DNA from: Nostoc linckia NIES-25
GTDB lineage: Bacteria; Cyanobacteriota; Cyanobacteriia; Cyanobacteriales; Nostocaceae
Assembly (NCBI RefSeq): GCF_002368035.1
Contig: NZ_AP018222.1
Span: 5,095,508 to 5,159,507, forward strand
DNA: 64,000 nucleotides
Direction of reading: 5' to 3'
Part shown: piece by piece, positions 35,724-45,118 of the stretch
How positions within the stretch are numbered: position 1 is the stretch's first letter
Layout: each line of letters starts with the position of its first letter
Program-made: the position numbers and the translations under genes
Notes under the pieces: generated by a model
Seen by the model: only the letters and a program-made list of their open reading frames with translations
What the model was told of the DNA's origin: nothing
Databases searched by the model: none

Positions 35724-36506
35724 TTAACCGACGACCTGAATCGGCCCGTGGACATTTCCACTAATAAATTGTTCGATCAAAGGATTTTCTGTGCTGTATA
35801 CTTCACTAACTGTACCCTGCCACTGTACTTTACCTTCATACAGAAATATAAGTCTATCAGTTGTACGGCGTATAGTGCTATCTTGGTGGGTAACAACAGC
35901 ATAAGTGCTACAGACTCCATGCGTACATTGCAAAGAGCGAATTAAATCTTCTATTACTGTTGAAGCAATGGGATCGAGTCCTGCTGTTGGTTCATCGTAG
36001 AGTAAAACTTCTGCACCTTCTTTAGGATTATCGGGGTTAGCCATAATCGCACGGGCAAAACTGACTCGTTTTCGCATTCCCCCAGAAAGTTCTGCTGGAT
36101 AAAGGTCGCTGATTCCCGACAAGCCTACCATTTCTAATTTTTCTTTTACCAAATCTCGAATGCGCGATCGCGGTAACTTGGAATTTTGATAAAGTAAAAA
36201 TCCCACATTTTCCTCCACCGTCAGCGAATCAAATAATGCCGCCTGTTGAAACACCATACCAATTCCAACTGACTCGGTGCCATCCTCAATTAAACCCTTT
36301 CTTCGCACTCCTTGAACATAAATTTCTCCTTCGTCAGGAGCCAGTAACCCCGCTATTACCCGTAAAATTGTCGATTTACCAGTTCCCGATGGGCCAATAA
36401 TTCCTAGCGCTTCTCCTTGGTAAATTGTCAAATCTACATTATCTAGAACTTTATGGCTACCAAAGGACTTAGAAACACTTTTGAGTTCAATTAATGGTTC
36501 AGTCAT
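35724..36506 (-). CDS. MlaF-type ABC transporter ATP-binding protein
   Basis: 260 residues with a complete ATPase core: GPSGTGKST (Walker A), FQQAALFDSLTVEENVGF (Q-loop region), LSGGMRKRVSFARAI (signature, with the MlaF-type M in place of Q), LLYDEPTAGLDP (Walker B). The GGMRKR variant is typical of MlaF/TGD3 lipid-transport ATPases. It precedes the MCE gene in the same direction, separated by a 140-bp gap of heptamer repeats. Confidence 0.9.
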   Translation of the reverse strand: MTEPLIELKSVSKSFGSHKVLDNVDLTIYQGEALGIIGPSGTGKSTILRVIAGLLAPDEGEIYVQGVRRKGLIEDGTESVGIGMVFQQAALFDSLTVEENVGFLLYQNSKLPRSRIRDLVKEKLEMVGLSGISDLYPAELSGGMRKRVSFARAIMANPDNPKEGAEVLLYDEPTAGLDPIASTVIEDLIRSLQCTHGVCSTYAVVTHQDSTIRRTTDRLIFLYEGKVQWQGTVSEVYSTENPLIEQFISGNVHGPIQVVG

Positions 36507-37235
36507 TGGTCATTAATCATTAGTTATTGGTCATTAGTAGAGACGCGATTAATCGCTTCTGTACAATAGTTATTAGTCATTGGTTATTGGTCATTAGTCG
36601 TTAGTCATTATTTATTATTAACTGATAAATAATAATGGACTACGAATAAATGAAAAAGGATAAATTACCAACGATTCCTTGATTGTGCAGAGTAAGCGAA
36701 TTGAGCCTTAAGCCAATCCGGAATCTCAAATCGAAAATTGTCTGACAAATTGCAAACGAGAAATACGCTGGATAGTGATGTCATAGTTACTGGCAGGGGA
36801 TTGTGTAGTAGACCAACGGTATATGATTAGTATTTTAATTAGCAAACTTTATTTTTTTAGCACAATATTCAGCTAAAAGGTTTAACATCGCAAAATACCT
36901 CAACGTCAGGTTGACCGAGATACCCTAGTAGTTGAATGCCCCAAAGTAATTGAATGTATCGGCGAGAATAAACTCAGATGCTAGTTTTCTGCGGACATAG
37001 ACAAATCAATGATTAAGCTGAAGCACAGGCTAAATGCCCCAGTACCGCTAACAGCACCGTTGTAAGTAGCGGCTATGCTGGAGCCAGAAGTGAATAGCCA
37101 GTTGCGATCGGGATTTTAAGCTTTTGTATTTTACATTTAGTTATATCTACCTACGTATAATCCAAATCTTGAGTTGGCAAGTGGCAAAAATATTCACTAA
37201 CATTGGAAAAAATACTGATAAAAATCAACTTAGAG
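36507..37235. other. Long gap between the MlaF and threonine aldolase genes
   Basis: About 730 bp. The first 110 bp are tandem heptamer-like repeats of the GTCATTAGT / TTATTGGTCATTAG type, interrupted by a degenerate copy (36538-36564) of the GACGCGATTAATCGC palindrome. The remainder has no convincing gene. One minus-strand stretch about 36995-37110 (reading ATYNGAVSGTGAFSL then stop) looks like a protein fragment but has no start and no family I recognise. Two divergent promoters must lie here. Confidence 0.5.
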
Positions 37236-38279
37236 ATGATGACTATCTCCTCAGAACAGTTTGCAAGTGATAATTCCTCTGGTATATGTCCGGAAGCCTT
37301 GGAATATATGGTTCGGGCAAATCAGGGTAGCGTTCCCGCTTATGGAAATGATGAATGGACTCAAAAAGCCACAGATTATTTTCGGGAACTTTTTGAAATT
37401 GACTGTGAAATATTTTTTGCCTTTAATGGTACAGCAGCAAATTCTTTATCTTTAGCTGCACTTTGCCAGTCATATCACAGCGTTATTTGTCATGAAACAG
37501 CGCACATTGAAACAGATGAATGTGGCGCCCCGGAATTTGCTTCTAACGGTTCTAAACTGTTACTTGCTCAAGGAAAAAATGGTAAGTTAACATCACAAGC
37601 TATAGAAGCAATTGTCACTCGGCGTAATGATATTCATTATCCCAAACCTAAAGTTATTAGTATCACACAATCAACTGAATTAGGAACCTTATATTCTATT
37701 GAAGAACTTCTGCAAATTAAAGAAGTTGCCAAAAAGCATAATTTAAAGATTCACATGGATGGCGCTCGTTTTGCCAATGCAGTTGCAGCGATGAATAAAA
37801 GCCCTGCTGAAATTAGTTGGAAATCTGGCGTAGATGTGTTGTGTTTCTGCGGTACTAAGAATGGAATGGCATTAGGTGAAGCAATTATTTTCTTTAATAA
37901 AGCATTAGCAGAAGATTTTGATTATCGTTGTAAGCAAGCAGGTCAACTAGCCTCAAAAATGCGGTTTATCTCGGCTCCTTGGTTGGGTTTATTAGAAACT
38001 GGTGCTTGGCTAAAAAATGCTAGACATGCCAACCAATGTGCTGAATATTTAGAAAATCAGCTATTAAATATAGAAGGTGTTGATTTGATGTTTCCTAGAG
38101 AAGCCAATGCAGTGTTTGTCAAATTGCCCGAACAGGTGATTGATAGTTTAAAAGCCAAAAATTGGCAATTTTATACATTTATTGGTGTGGGAGGAGCGCG
38201 TTTTGTATGTTCTTGGAATACAACTAAATCTAGAATTGATGAATTGATTGATGATATTAAAAATGTAATTGTTTTGTAG
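37236..38279 (+). CDS. Low-specificity threonine aldolase family protein (PLP-dependent)
   Basis: About 347 residues of the beta-eliminating lyase/threonine aldolase fold. N-terminal FASDNSSGICPEALEYM and YGNDEWTQKA, PLP-site histidine region HETAHIETDECGAPE, HMDGARFANA (aspartate binding the PLP ring nitrogen), and the Schiff-base lysine in FCGTKNGMALGEA. Cleaves threonine or allo-threonine to glycine and acetaldehyde, or a related beta-hydroxy amino acid. Two adjacent ATGs (37236, 37239) fit; an upstream TTG is less likely. Convergent with cobA. Confidence 0.9.
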   Translation: MMTISSEQFASDNSSGICPEALEYMVRANQGSVPAYGNDEWTQKATDYFRELFEIDCEIFFAFNGTAANSLSLAALCQSYHSVICHETAHIETDECGAPEFASNGSKLLLAQGKNGKLTSQAIEAIVTRRNDIHYPKPKVISITQSTELGTLYSIEELLQIKEVAKKHNLKIHMDGARFANAVAAMNKSPAEISWKSGVDVLCFCGTKNGMALGEAIIFFNKALAEDFDYRCKQAGQLASKMRFISAPWLGLLETGAWLKNARHANQCAEYLENQLLNIEGVDLMFPREANAVFVKLPEQVIDSLKAKNWQFYTFIGVGGARFVCSWNTTKSRIDELIDDIKNVIVL

Positions 38280-38316
38280 GCCTGTTGCCTGCTATCAAGA
38301 AGCTTTGCAGCAAGCA

Positions 38317-39096
38317 TCAAACTGGACGACAACCAGACAAAATTTCGTGCATCTTCACGACTTGTCCAATTACTGCGATCGCCGGCGCACCAAATCCTGT
38401 TTCCTCGACTTGCTGGACAATCGTCTCTAATGTCCCAATTAATTCTTCTTGTTCTGGACGCGTACCCCAGCGTACCAAACCAATCGGCGTTTCTAAACTC
38501 AACCCAGCCTTAGTTAATTCTTCCACAATGTAAGGCAAATTGTGAATTCCCATATAAATCACAACAGTTTCGGAACCGTGGGCGATCGCACTCCAATTAA
38601 CTAAGGGTTTATATTTACCTGCTGCTTCATGCCCGGTAACAAATGTTACTGAGGAACTATATAATCTATGCGTTAACGGTATACCTGCATAGGCAGCGGC
38701 GGCAATTCCCGAAGTGATACCTGGTACAACCTCAACTGAAACTCCTGCTTCTACTAATTCTGCCATTTCTTCGCCACCACGACCAAAAATAAAGGGGTCG
38801 CCACCCTTTAGTCGTACTACAATTGCATAATCCTGGGCTTTATCAATCAGCAGTTGAGTGGTTTCTTCTTGCAACAGCGAATGTTTTCCTCTGCGTTTAC
38901 CAGCGTTAATTTGCTCGGCTTGAGGATTAATCATTGCTAGAATTGGCGGACTCACCAAAGCATCATAGATGACTACATCTGCACATTCTAATAAACCTTT
39001 CGCCTTGAGAGTTATTAGTCCTGGATCTCCTGGCCCCGCACCTACTAAATAAACTTTTCCCAAATATTTGTTCCTCTGTGTGACTGTGGGGTTCAT
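38317..39096 (-). CDS. cobA: Uroporphyrinogen-III C-methyltransferase
   Basis: 259 residues starting MNPTVTQRNKYLGKVYLVGA. SAM-binding motif GAGPGDPGLITLKA, then DVVIYDALVS, RLKGGDPFIFGRGGEE and VPGITSGIAAAAYAGIPLTH, all diagnostic of the siroheme/corrin SUMT enzyme. It methylates uroporphyrinogen III twice to precorrin-2. The ATG overlaps the stop of sirB by an ATGA, indicating translational coupling, which also decides this start. Feeds siroheme (nitrite/sulfite reductase) and cobalamin synthesis. Confidence 0.95.
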   Translation of the reverse strand: MNPTVTQRNKYLGKVYLVGAGPGDPGLITLKAKGLLECADVVIYDALVSPPILAMINPQAEQINAGKRRGKHSLLQEETTQLLIDKAQDYAIVVRLKGGDPFIFGRGGEEMAELVEAGVSVEVVPGITSGIAAAAYAGIPLTHRLYSSSVTFVTGHEAAGKYKPLVNWSAIAHGSETVVIYMGIHNLPYIVEELTKAGLSLETPIGLVRWGTRPEQEELIGTLETIVQQVEETGFGAPAIAVIGQVVKMHEILSGCRPV

Positions 39097-39839
39097 TTGT
39101 CTGTTAAATCCCAAATTAAATCGGCTAATTCTGCACTTGCTCCTAGAGGTTCTGCCAAGTGGAAAGTTACTGCCGAAAATTGTAATTTTAGCTTTTCTAC
39201 TGAGGCGGCGATCGCATCGGTTATTCCACCCGCGAATAAAAAATATGGCAAAATTGCAATTTCCTGATAACCAGCAGCAACCAACTCTTTCACCCGTAAT
39301 TCTAAACTATCAGCTACAGACCAATAAGCAATCACCGCTCCCAAACTCGCCGCAGTTGCTTCCACTGGTTTTTGAGAATCAGGGCGACGGCTACCATGAG
39401 ATAAGAGAATCCATGCTTGTGCTTCTATTTTAGCAACTTGCTTGGAGAGCAATTTTTTCAAATCTGGGTGAGAACCCAAGTATGGTTGCAATTCAATGGC
39501 TATCTCTTCACCAGTCGCCTGTTGTGCTAAAGCTACTTCGGCGGGAATATCTGTCATTACATGCACTCCCGGCAGCAGAAATAGCGGTAGAATCTTGAGG
39601 TGATTTCGATTTTGAGACGCTTTCTCAACGCCAAAAGCAGTCTTAGCAAATTCTTTAATCTGCTCGTGTAGAGGCTTTTGGTTCATTTCTAAAGCAGCAA
39701 CACCTACAACATGTTCGCTATTTCCTTGGTTGTGATTTTTGTGCAATTTCTCAGATACTAGCCTTGCGAGTTCCTGCATAGCAATTTCTGGGCGCGGATC
39801 GCGACTTCCATGAGATACCAATAGATATGCAGATGACAT
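39093..39839 (-). CDS. sirB: Sirohydrochlorin chelatase (SirB/CbiX type)
   Basis: 248 residues. Two repeated chelatase halves: LLVSHGSRDPRPEIAMQEL near the N-terminus and ILLSHGSRRPDSQKPVEATA in the second half, both with the metal-binding histidine. Inserts Fe(II) (siroheme) or Co(II) (cobalamin) into sirohydrochlorin. The ATG at 39839 is preferred to a TTG two codons upstream. The gene is upstream of and overlaps cobA (ATGA). The order chelatase-methyltransferase fits a siroheme pair. Confidence 0.9.
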   Translation of the reverse strand: MSSAYLLVSHGSRDPRPEIAMQELARLVSEKLHKNHNQGNSEHVVGVAALEMNQKPLHEQIKEFAKTAFGVEKASQNRNHLKILPLFLLPGVHVMTDIPAEVALAQQATGEEIAIELQPYLGSHPDLKKLLSKQVAKIEAQAWILLSHGSRRPDSQKPVEATAASLGAVIAYWSVADSLELRVKELVAAGYQEIAILPYFLFAGGITDAIAASVEKLKLQFSAVTFHLAEPLGASAELADLIWDLTDK

Positions 39840-40021
39840 AGGCAAGCTTAAACTTTCAGTAACCAGTTTTCATATTTTACGCGAGGGACTGGGCATTCGG
39901 AGTGTTGAGTGTTGAGTTATTCTCCCAGTCCCCAGATTCTACCTCACAAGTAACTAGCGATCGCCATAACTATTATCAATAACTAAAACCTACAGCATAC
40001 ATGTTCTTTCTCTTGCCCGCC

Positions 40022-40405
40022 CTATTGCTCTTCCGCAGTAAAAGTATAAAATCGATCGAAAGCTCCCACCGTTTCAAATTTGTAAGAAGGTACCCAAGAA
40101 CTTATTTTTAAATCTGTACGGTAAACACTAAAAAAAATATAATTTTGCCGTTCTGTAGTTCTATTAATAATTTCCTGCATTTGCGGGTTAGCTCCATCGA
40201 CTAACTTCTCACAATTAAAACGAATTAAATTTTCGATGAAATTCGTAGTTTTTTTGCACACATCGGTTTTTAAGTAGCTTGCCAGCCGTTGCACTGCATA
40301 TTCCTCATAGGCAACTTGGTTGGGATTAGTCTTCGCCATTGTCACACCTAAGACGGCGAGTCCTGCTGCTGCTCCAGTATACGCGATGATGGTTAACTGT
40401 TTCAT
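40022..40405 (-). CDS. DUF4359 family protein
   Basis: About 127 residues. N-terminal signal or anchor (MKQLTIIAYTGAAAGLAVLG) then TNPNQVAYEEYAVQRLASYL and the C-terminal blocks QNYIFFSVYRTDL and SYKFETVGAFDRFYTF that define this cyanobacterial family. Two cysteines near the middle (VCKK and NCEK) could form a disulfide. Function unknown. The ATG at 40405 is preferred over a TTG three codons upstream. Confidence 0.82.
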   Translation of the reverse strand: MKQLTIIAYTGAAAGLAVLGVTMAKTNPNQVAYEEYAVQRLASYLKTDVCKKTTNFIENLIRFNCEKLVDGANPQMQEIINRTTERQNYIFFSVYRTDLKISSWVPSYKFETVGAFDRFYTFTAEEQ

Positions 40406-40528
40406 GTTTGCCAAGTGAAAGTCATTATAAATGTTAGATTCCAGAGACTCTAAATGGAATTAGTCCGTTCCTTGAACAAAAACTCTTGCTCGCTTTCCAA
40501 AAAATTGTTATAATTCAAATTGTCTAAT

Positions 40529-40602
40529 GGCGAGCGTAGCCAAGTGGTTAAGGCAGTGGTTTGTGGTACCACCATCCGTGGGTTCGAGTCCCATCGTTCG
40601 CC
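40529..40602 (+). tRNA. tRNA-His (GTG)
   Basis: Cloverleaf by eye: an 8-bp acceptor stem including the extra G-1 (GGCGAGCG with CGTTCGCC), which is the hallmark of tRNA-His; D arm GCC...GGC; anticodon stem GTGGT/ACCAC around TTGTGGT with anticodon GTG; T arm GTGGG-TTCGAGT-CCCAT. The CCA end is not encoded (CTT follows). It stands alone between a DUF4359 gene and a repeat-rich gap. Confidence 0.95.
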
Positions 40603-40821
40603 CTTATTATGCTTATAAACTTAAAAGATCAAGAAAACTGAACCAAGATATACATTAATTTAGCTTATAAGTAATTATATGTATATAAGCAGTTTTACTT
40701 GCTTAAGTACAATCGGGTACTTTTAAAGTTTTGGAAAATTTCTCTGTCCATCAACCACCAATACTTGTCGGGTTTTGGGGAAAAGGGGAAGGTGGGGCCC
40801 CCTCTGGGGATAAGGGGCGGG

Positions 40822-40974
40822 CAGGGTGGTTTCATACCATCAGAGAAAAATCAAAACCAGGTATCAAAGCCTCTCCCCCCGTGGGGGAGAGGTTTGGAGA
40901 GGGGTCAAAATCTATGGTTCAAAACGAGAAATAGAGGCTTTCATATTTTTCTTTCTTCGTATGAAACCACCCTG
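40822..40974. mobile_element. Element D: 16-bp inverted ends inside 20-bp direct repeats
   Basis: Perfect 16-bp inverted repeats (CAGGGTGGTTTCATAC at 40822-40837 and its complement at 40959-40974) bound a 153-bp unit. Immediately outside on both sides is a perfect 20-bp direct repeat, CTCTGGGGATAAGGGGCGGG (40802-40821 and 40975-40994). The interior has a strong hairpin (CCTCTCCCCC, CGT, GGGGGAGAGG). No coding capacity. The arrangement looks like a transposon with an unusually long target duplication. Confidence 0.75.
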
Positions 40975-40989
40975 CTCTGGGGATAAGGG

Positions 40990-41088
40990 GCGGGGGAAAG
41001 GGGAAAGAAAAAACCTTTAACCTTTACCCAATAAAGATGAGTCCCTTTGACCACAAGAGTGCAAAAAGTACTTTTGCACTCTTACTCC
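40990..41088. repeat. Degenerate relative of element A
   Basis: GGGGGAAAGGGGAAAG, a pyrimidine stretch (CCTTTAACCTTTACCC) and the end hairpin AAGAGTGCAAAAAGTACTTT TGCACTCTT, which resembles the right end of element A copy 2 read on the other strand. The AGAC-type termini are missing. It follows directly after element D, so the gap downstream of tRNA-His is a stack of repeats. The rest to 41394 shows only a possible terminator stem at about 41327-41357 (TTCCCGA...TCGGGAA). Confidence 0.55.
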
Positions 41089-41394
41089 ATGAGTTGCACG
41101 CACAAGGAACAATGAAAATATCTTGGTTTTCCCAGTCCCCAGTCCCCAGCCCCTATTTTCAAGGCAGAGGTCTATTCTCGAAATCGTGGTATGGGTGTCC
41201 TCACGCGGCGGGCTTTCCGCCCCAGCCCACAAGAGTTTATTAATGCACTATTTTAGGCTTGCCACGCCACTACAGATACTTAAATTTTTTCAATAATCAA
41301 ATCGGATTCTTATATAAATATGAGATTCCCGACTTCTTTTGAGAAATCGGGAACTTAAACTGCGAGAATTGGGTTTTGTAAATAACGTTCAACG

Positions 41395-41511
41395 TTAGAA
41401 GATGCCTAAAAGAATGATAAAAGTCAATCCACACAAGGCAAGCAAAGAAATAATCATAATGTTGCCTATGCTGTGGTCAGAAGGTGCTAAGTTATGTGTA
41501 TTGTCAGCCAT
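41395..41511 (-). CDS. Small single-pass membrane protein, 38 residues
   Basis: The frame MADNTHNLAPSDHSIGNIMI ISLLALCGLTFIILLGIF ends at TAA (41395-41397). A polar 17-residue N-terminus leads into one strongly hydrophobic helix that reaches the last residue. A ribosome-site-like AGG lies about 9 nt upstream of the ATG, and a stem (TTCCCGA...TCGGGAA) lies 40 bp downstream. The size and shape fit the many small subunits of photosynthetic complexes, but I do not recognise it as a known Psa, Psb, Pet or Ndh subunit. Inferred from sequence only. Confidence 0.55.
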   Translation of the reverse strand: MADNTHNLAPSDHSIGNIMIISLLALCGLTFIILLGIF

Positions 41512-41998
41512 ATCAATCGACCTGATTTAAAAATCTTGACGATCAAATTATAACTAGGCTGAATTAAGATGAGTTGAAATCAAATGAAAAGTTGATTTTA
41601 ATTCATTTAAGTTTAAATTCAGATTAAGGTTTAAGGTAAAAAAATAACTTTTGTTTCAGCATTTTGAATAATATAGTCATAGCAATCCCAGAATTGACAA
41701 CTGAGAAGTAATTCATTACGAATTAGTAATTATAATATGAGTTGCTTTTTTAATGATTGTATCAGTTATTTAACAACCTCTATCAAAAGAAATAACGATT
41801 GTATTCCTTTAGTGAGAGCCAAAAATACTTAGTAATAGATACTTTAAGTAAAGTACAAGATAATTTCAGTGCTGCTGAAAAGTAGATACTCGTAAATACA
41901 CAGATAATATAGTTTATCTGTGTTGTTTTGTTTTTCTACGCGGTTAACAAAAAGTACTGAAGTTAACAATGCAAACATCGTCATCCACTGGAGTTGCC
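41512..41998. other. Gap upstream of susA
   Basis: About 490 bp of AT-rich DNA between divergent small membrane protein and susA. No repeat or coding sequence stands out. The region must contain promoters for both; I cannot locate them with confidence. The susA ribosome site (CTGGAG) is at its right end. Confidence 0.45.
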
Positions 41999-44419
41999 AT
42001 GTCTGAATTGCTGCAAGCAGTCTTAGATAGCGAAGAAAAAAATGATTTGCGTTCCTTCATTAGTGAATTACGCCAACGAGAAAAGAAGTACTTGCTGCGA
42101 AATGACATACTGAATGTATACGCTGAATATTGCTCCAAGTACCAGAAACCTGAGGAATTTTACACTACATCTGATTTAAGTAAACTCATTTACTACACTC
42201 AGGAAATTATTCAAGAGGACTCAAACTTCTGTTTCATCATTCGTTCTAAAATTGCCAGTCAAGAAGTCTATTGGTTAACCTCAGATTTGAGCATTGAGCC
42301 GATGACGGTGCAGGACTTACTCGATTTGCGCGATCGCCTGGTAAACAAATATCATCCTAACGAGGGCGACCTGCTAGAGTTGGATTTCGGCCCGTTTTAT
42401 GACTACACTCCAGTCATCCGCGACCCGAAAAATATCGGTAAGGGGGTACAATTTCTCAACCGCTATTTATCGAGCAAAATATTTCAAGACTCAAAACAGT
42501 TGCTAGACAGCTTGTTGAATTTCTTGCGCTTGCACCAATACAACGGCGTGCAATTGTTGGTAAACGATCGCATTCAATCCCAACAGCAACTTTCCGATCA
42601 AGTTAAGAAAGCGATCGGTTTTGTTAGCGATCGCGTCGATGATGAACCCTATGAAAAATTCCGCTTCCAGTTGCAAACAATGGGTTTTGAACCGGGTTGG
42701 GGTAACACCGCAGCACGCGTGCGAGACACCCTAAATATTCTCGATGAATTGATTGATTCTCCCGATCCTCAGACCCTAGAAGCCTTCATTTCTCGCGTTC
42801 CGATGATTTTTAGAATCGTCCTGGTGTCAGCCCACGGATGGTTCGGCCAAGAAGGCGTTTTGGGGCGTCCCGACACTGGCGGTCAGGTGGTTTACGTCCT
42901 CGACCAAGCAAAAAGTCTAGAAAAACAGCTGCAAGAAGATGCTTTGCTAGCTGGTTTAGAAGGATTGAACGTCCAGCCAAAGGTAATTATTCTCAGCCGC
43001 TTGATTCCTAATAGTGATGGTACCCTTTGTAATCAGCGACTAGAAAAAGTTCACGGCACAGAAAACGCCTGGATTTTGCGAGTACCTCTGCGGGAATTTA
43101 ATCCAAACATGACTCAAAACTGGATTTCCCGGTTTGAGTTTTGGCCTTATCTAGAAACTTTTGCCATTGACTCCGAAAGAGAACTGCGGGCAGAATTTCA
43201 TGGTAGACCCGACTTAATAGTTGGTAACTATACTGATGGAAATTTAGTCGCATTTTTGTTGGCGCGGCGGATGAAAGTCACGCAATGTAATATTGCTCAT
43301 GCTTTGGAAAAATCTAAATACTTGTTTAGTAACCTTTACTGGCAAGATTTAGAGGAAAAATATCATTTTTCGTTGCAGTTTACAGCTGACTTAATTGCCA
43401 TGAATGCTGCCAATTTTGTGATTAGCAGCACCTACCAAGAAATTGTCGGAACATCCGATAGTGTAGGACAGTACGAATCCTATAAATGCTTCACCATGCC
43501 GGAGTTGTACCATGTAACCAATGGCATTGAATTATTCAGTCCCAAATTTAACGTTGTACCGCCTGGAGTCAACGAAAATTATTATTTTCCGTACAACAAG
43601 ACTCAAGATCGCGTGGAAAGCGATCGCCAGCGCCTTGCAGAAATGCTCTTTACTTTAGATGACCCCAGCCAAATTTTTGGAAAACTTGACGATCCTAACA
43701 AACGTCCTCTGTTTTCAATGGCGCGTCTTGACCGCATCAAAAACCTCACAGGTTTAGCCGAATGCTTTGGTCAAAGTAAAGAATTACAAGAGCATTGCAA
43801 CTTAATTTTAGTAGCCGGTAAGTTGCGTGTAGAAGAATCCGAAGATAACGAAGAACGCGATGAAATTGTCAAACTTTACCAGATAATTGACGAATACAAT
43901 CTCCACGGAAAGATTCGCTGGTTGGGTGTGCGGTTGTCTAAAACTGATTCTGGCGAAATTTACCGAGTGATTAGCGATCGCCAAGGAATTTTTGTGCAAC
44001 CAGCTTTATTTGAAGCTTTCGGTTTAACAATTTTAGAGGCAATGGTTTCAGGGTTACCCACTTTTGCCACACAGTTTGGCGGGCCCTTAGAAATTATTCA
44101 GAACAAAGTTAATGGCTTTTACATTAATCCGACAAATCTAGAAGAGACAGCAACAAGAATTGTGGATTTTGTCACTAAATGCGACCAAAATCCTCAGTAT
44201 TGGAATGAAATTTCCCAGCGAGCCATTGACCGAGTTTACAGTACCTATACTTGGAAAATTCACACTACCAAGCTGTTATCATTAGCACGGATTTATGGCT
44301 TTTGGAACTTTACTTCTAAGGAAAATCGAGAAGATTTGTTGCGTTATATAGAGGCTTTATTCTATTTAATTTACAAGCCAAGAGCGCAACAGTTATTGGA
44401 GCAGCATAAGTACCGTTAG
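41999..44419 (+). CDS. susA: Sucrose synthase
   Basis: 806 residues from the ATG at 41999 (MSELLQAVLDSEEKNDLRSF), supported by GGAG 7 nt upstream and by the usual start of Nostoc-type sucrose synthases; a longer frame starts ten codons earlier. N-terminal regulatory region (about 1-260), then GT4 domains with the UDP-sugar site: SAHGWFGQEGVLGRPDTGGQ, ARMKVTQCNIAHALEKSKYL, ARLDRIKNLTGLAE, and the E-x7-E block EAFGLTILEAMVSGLP. Catalyses the reversible cleavage of sucrose by UDP/ADP; in heterocyst-formers it acts in sucrose breakdown and links to glycogen and nitrogen fixation. Confidence 0.96.
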   Translation: MSELLQAVLDSEEKNDLRSFISELRQREKKYLLRNDILNVYAEYCSKYQKPEEFYTTSDLSKLIYYTQEIIQEDSNFCFIIRSKIASQEVYWLTSDLSIEPMTVQDLLDLRDRLVNKYHPNEGDLLELDFGPFYDYTPVIRDPKNIGKGVQFLNRYLSSKIFQDSKQLLDSLLNFLRLHQYNGVQLLVNDRIQSQQQLSDQVKKAIGFVSDRVDDEPYEKFRFQLQTMGFEPGWGNTAARVRDTLNILDELIDSPDPQTLEAFISRVPMIFRIVLVSAHGWFGQEGVLGRPDTGGQVVYVLDQAKSLEKQLQEDALLAGLEGLNVQPKVIILSRLIPNSDGTLCNQRLEKVHGTENAWILRVPLREFNPNMTQNWISRFEFWPYLETFAIDSERELRAEFHGRPDLIVGNYTDGNLVAFLLARRMKVTQCNIAHALEKSKYLFSNLYWQDLEEKYHFSLQFTADLIAMNAANFVISSTYQEIVGTSDSVGQYESYKCFTMPELYHVTNGIELFSPKFNVVPPGVNENYYFPYNKTQDRVESDRQRLAEMLFTLDDPSQIFGKLDDPNKRPLFSMARLDRIKNLTGLAECFGQSKELQEHCNLILVAGKLRVEESEDNEERDEIVKLYQIIDEYNLHGKIRWLGVRLSKTDSGEIYRVISDRQGIFVQPALFEAFGLTILEAMVSGLPTFATQFGGPLEIIQNKVNGFYINPTNLEETATRIVDFVTKCDQNPQYWNEISQRAIDRVYSTYTWKIHTTKLLSLARIYGFWNFTSKENREDLLRYIEALFYLIYKPRAQQLLEQHKYR

Positions 44420-44560
44420 TCAATAGTTAGTTATTAGTCATTAGTCATTAGTCATTAGTTATAGCATTCTCTCTTGTTAGTTAAGAACAAATGACCAAGG
44501 ACTAATGGCTCATGACTAATAAAAACAAATGACCAATAACCAATAACCAATGACCAATGA
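44420..44560. repeat. Inverted pair of ATTAGTC heptamer tracts
   Basis: The left half carries repeats of TTAGTCA (44428-44460); the right half carries the complementary AATGACC/AATAACC units (44520-44560). They therefore face each other and could fold into a long hairpin between the convergent susA and peptidoglycan-binding genes, possibly serving as a shared terminator. Confidence 0.7.
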
Positions 44561-45118
44561 CTAAATTGTTAACGCCCGCCAGGTTCGTTGACCAACGACT
44601 CCATCCGCTACTAAATTCCGCTGGTTTTGAAATGCTTTGACAGCAGTTTCCGTCAGCGCCCCAAAGATTCCATCGACTCTAACGGTATATCCGTTAGATA
44701 CTAAAAGCCGTTGTAAAGCTCTGACAGCAACACCAGAGCTACCAAAATAGAGAGTTGGTAGAGGCTGGGTAGCATATTTATCGAATTTTCCCCCAGACTT
44801 TGCACGGTTTTTCCCTACGGACTGAGAATACTTTTGAGGCTGTGCTAAAGCAGGAGAAGGTGGAAACTGATTCTTTTTGTTAATTTTTTGAACTGTATTT
44901 TCTTTTTCTAGCGCCATCCCTCGTAGAGAAGCGTGCAAATTTTCATCTGTTTGCATAAATTCAGGTGGTATGACTTGAGCAGTTATTTCTAACTGACTCC
45001 GCTTCTTTGACTTGTTGCCGTCATTTTCCATCTGAAATAATTGCTGTTCTGGCAAATTAGGCCCAGATGCTTGTCTTGCTGTTAAAACGCCCGTCATCAT
45101 CAGGCCAATTTCAGTCAT
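44561..45118 (-). CDS. Peptidoglycan-binding-domain protein
   Basis: 185 residues. The C-terminal 65 residues are a PG_binding_1 domain (TLYFGSSGVAVRALQRLLVS NGYTVRVDGIFGALTETAVK AFQNQRNLVADGVVGQRTW). The N-terminal 115 residues are polar and low-complexity with no typical signal peptide. Such single-domain proteins are common in cyanobacteria and bind cell-wall peptidoglycan; enzymatic function is not indicated. Convergent with susA. Confidence 0.82.
   Translation of the reverse strand: MTEIGLMMTGVLTARQASGPNLPEQQLFQMENDGNKSKKRSQLEITAQVIPPEFMQTDENLHASLRGMALEKENTVQKINKKNQFPPSPALAQPQKYSQSVGKNRAKSGGKFDKYATQPLPTLYFGSSGVAVRALQRLLVSNGYTVRVDGIFGALTETAVKAFQNQRNLVADGVVGQRTWRALTI

Noticed and set aside
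36995..37110. Possible minus-strand gene fragment (ATYNGAVSGTGAFSL)
   Set aside because: No start codon, short, and no recognised family; kept only as a remark in the gap description.
40699..41243. Several overlapping open frames of 60-95 codons on both strands
   Set aside because: They are translations of repeat DNA (element D and A-like units), with proline/glycine-rich nonsense sequence and no ribosome sites.
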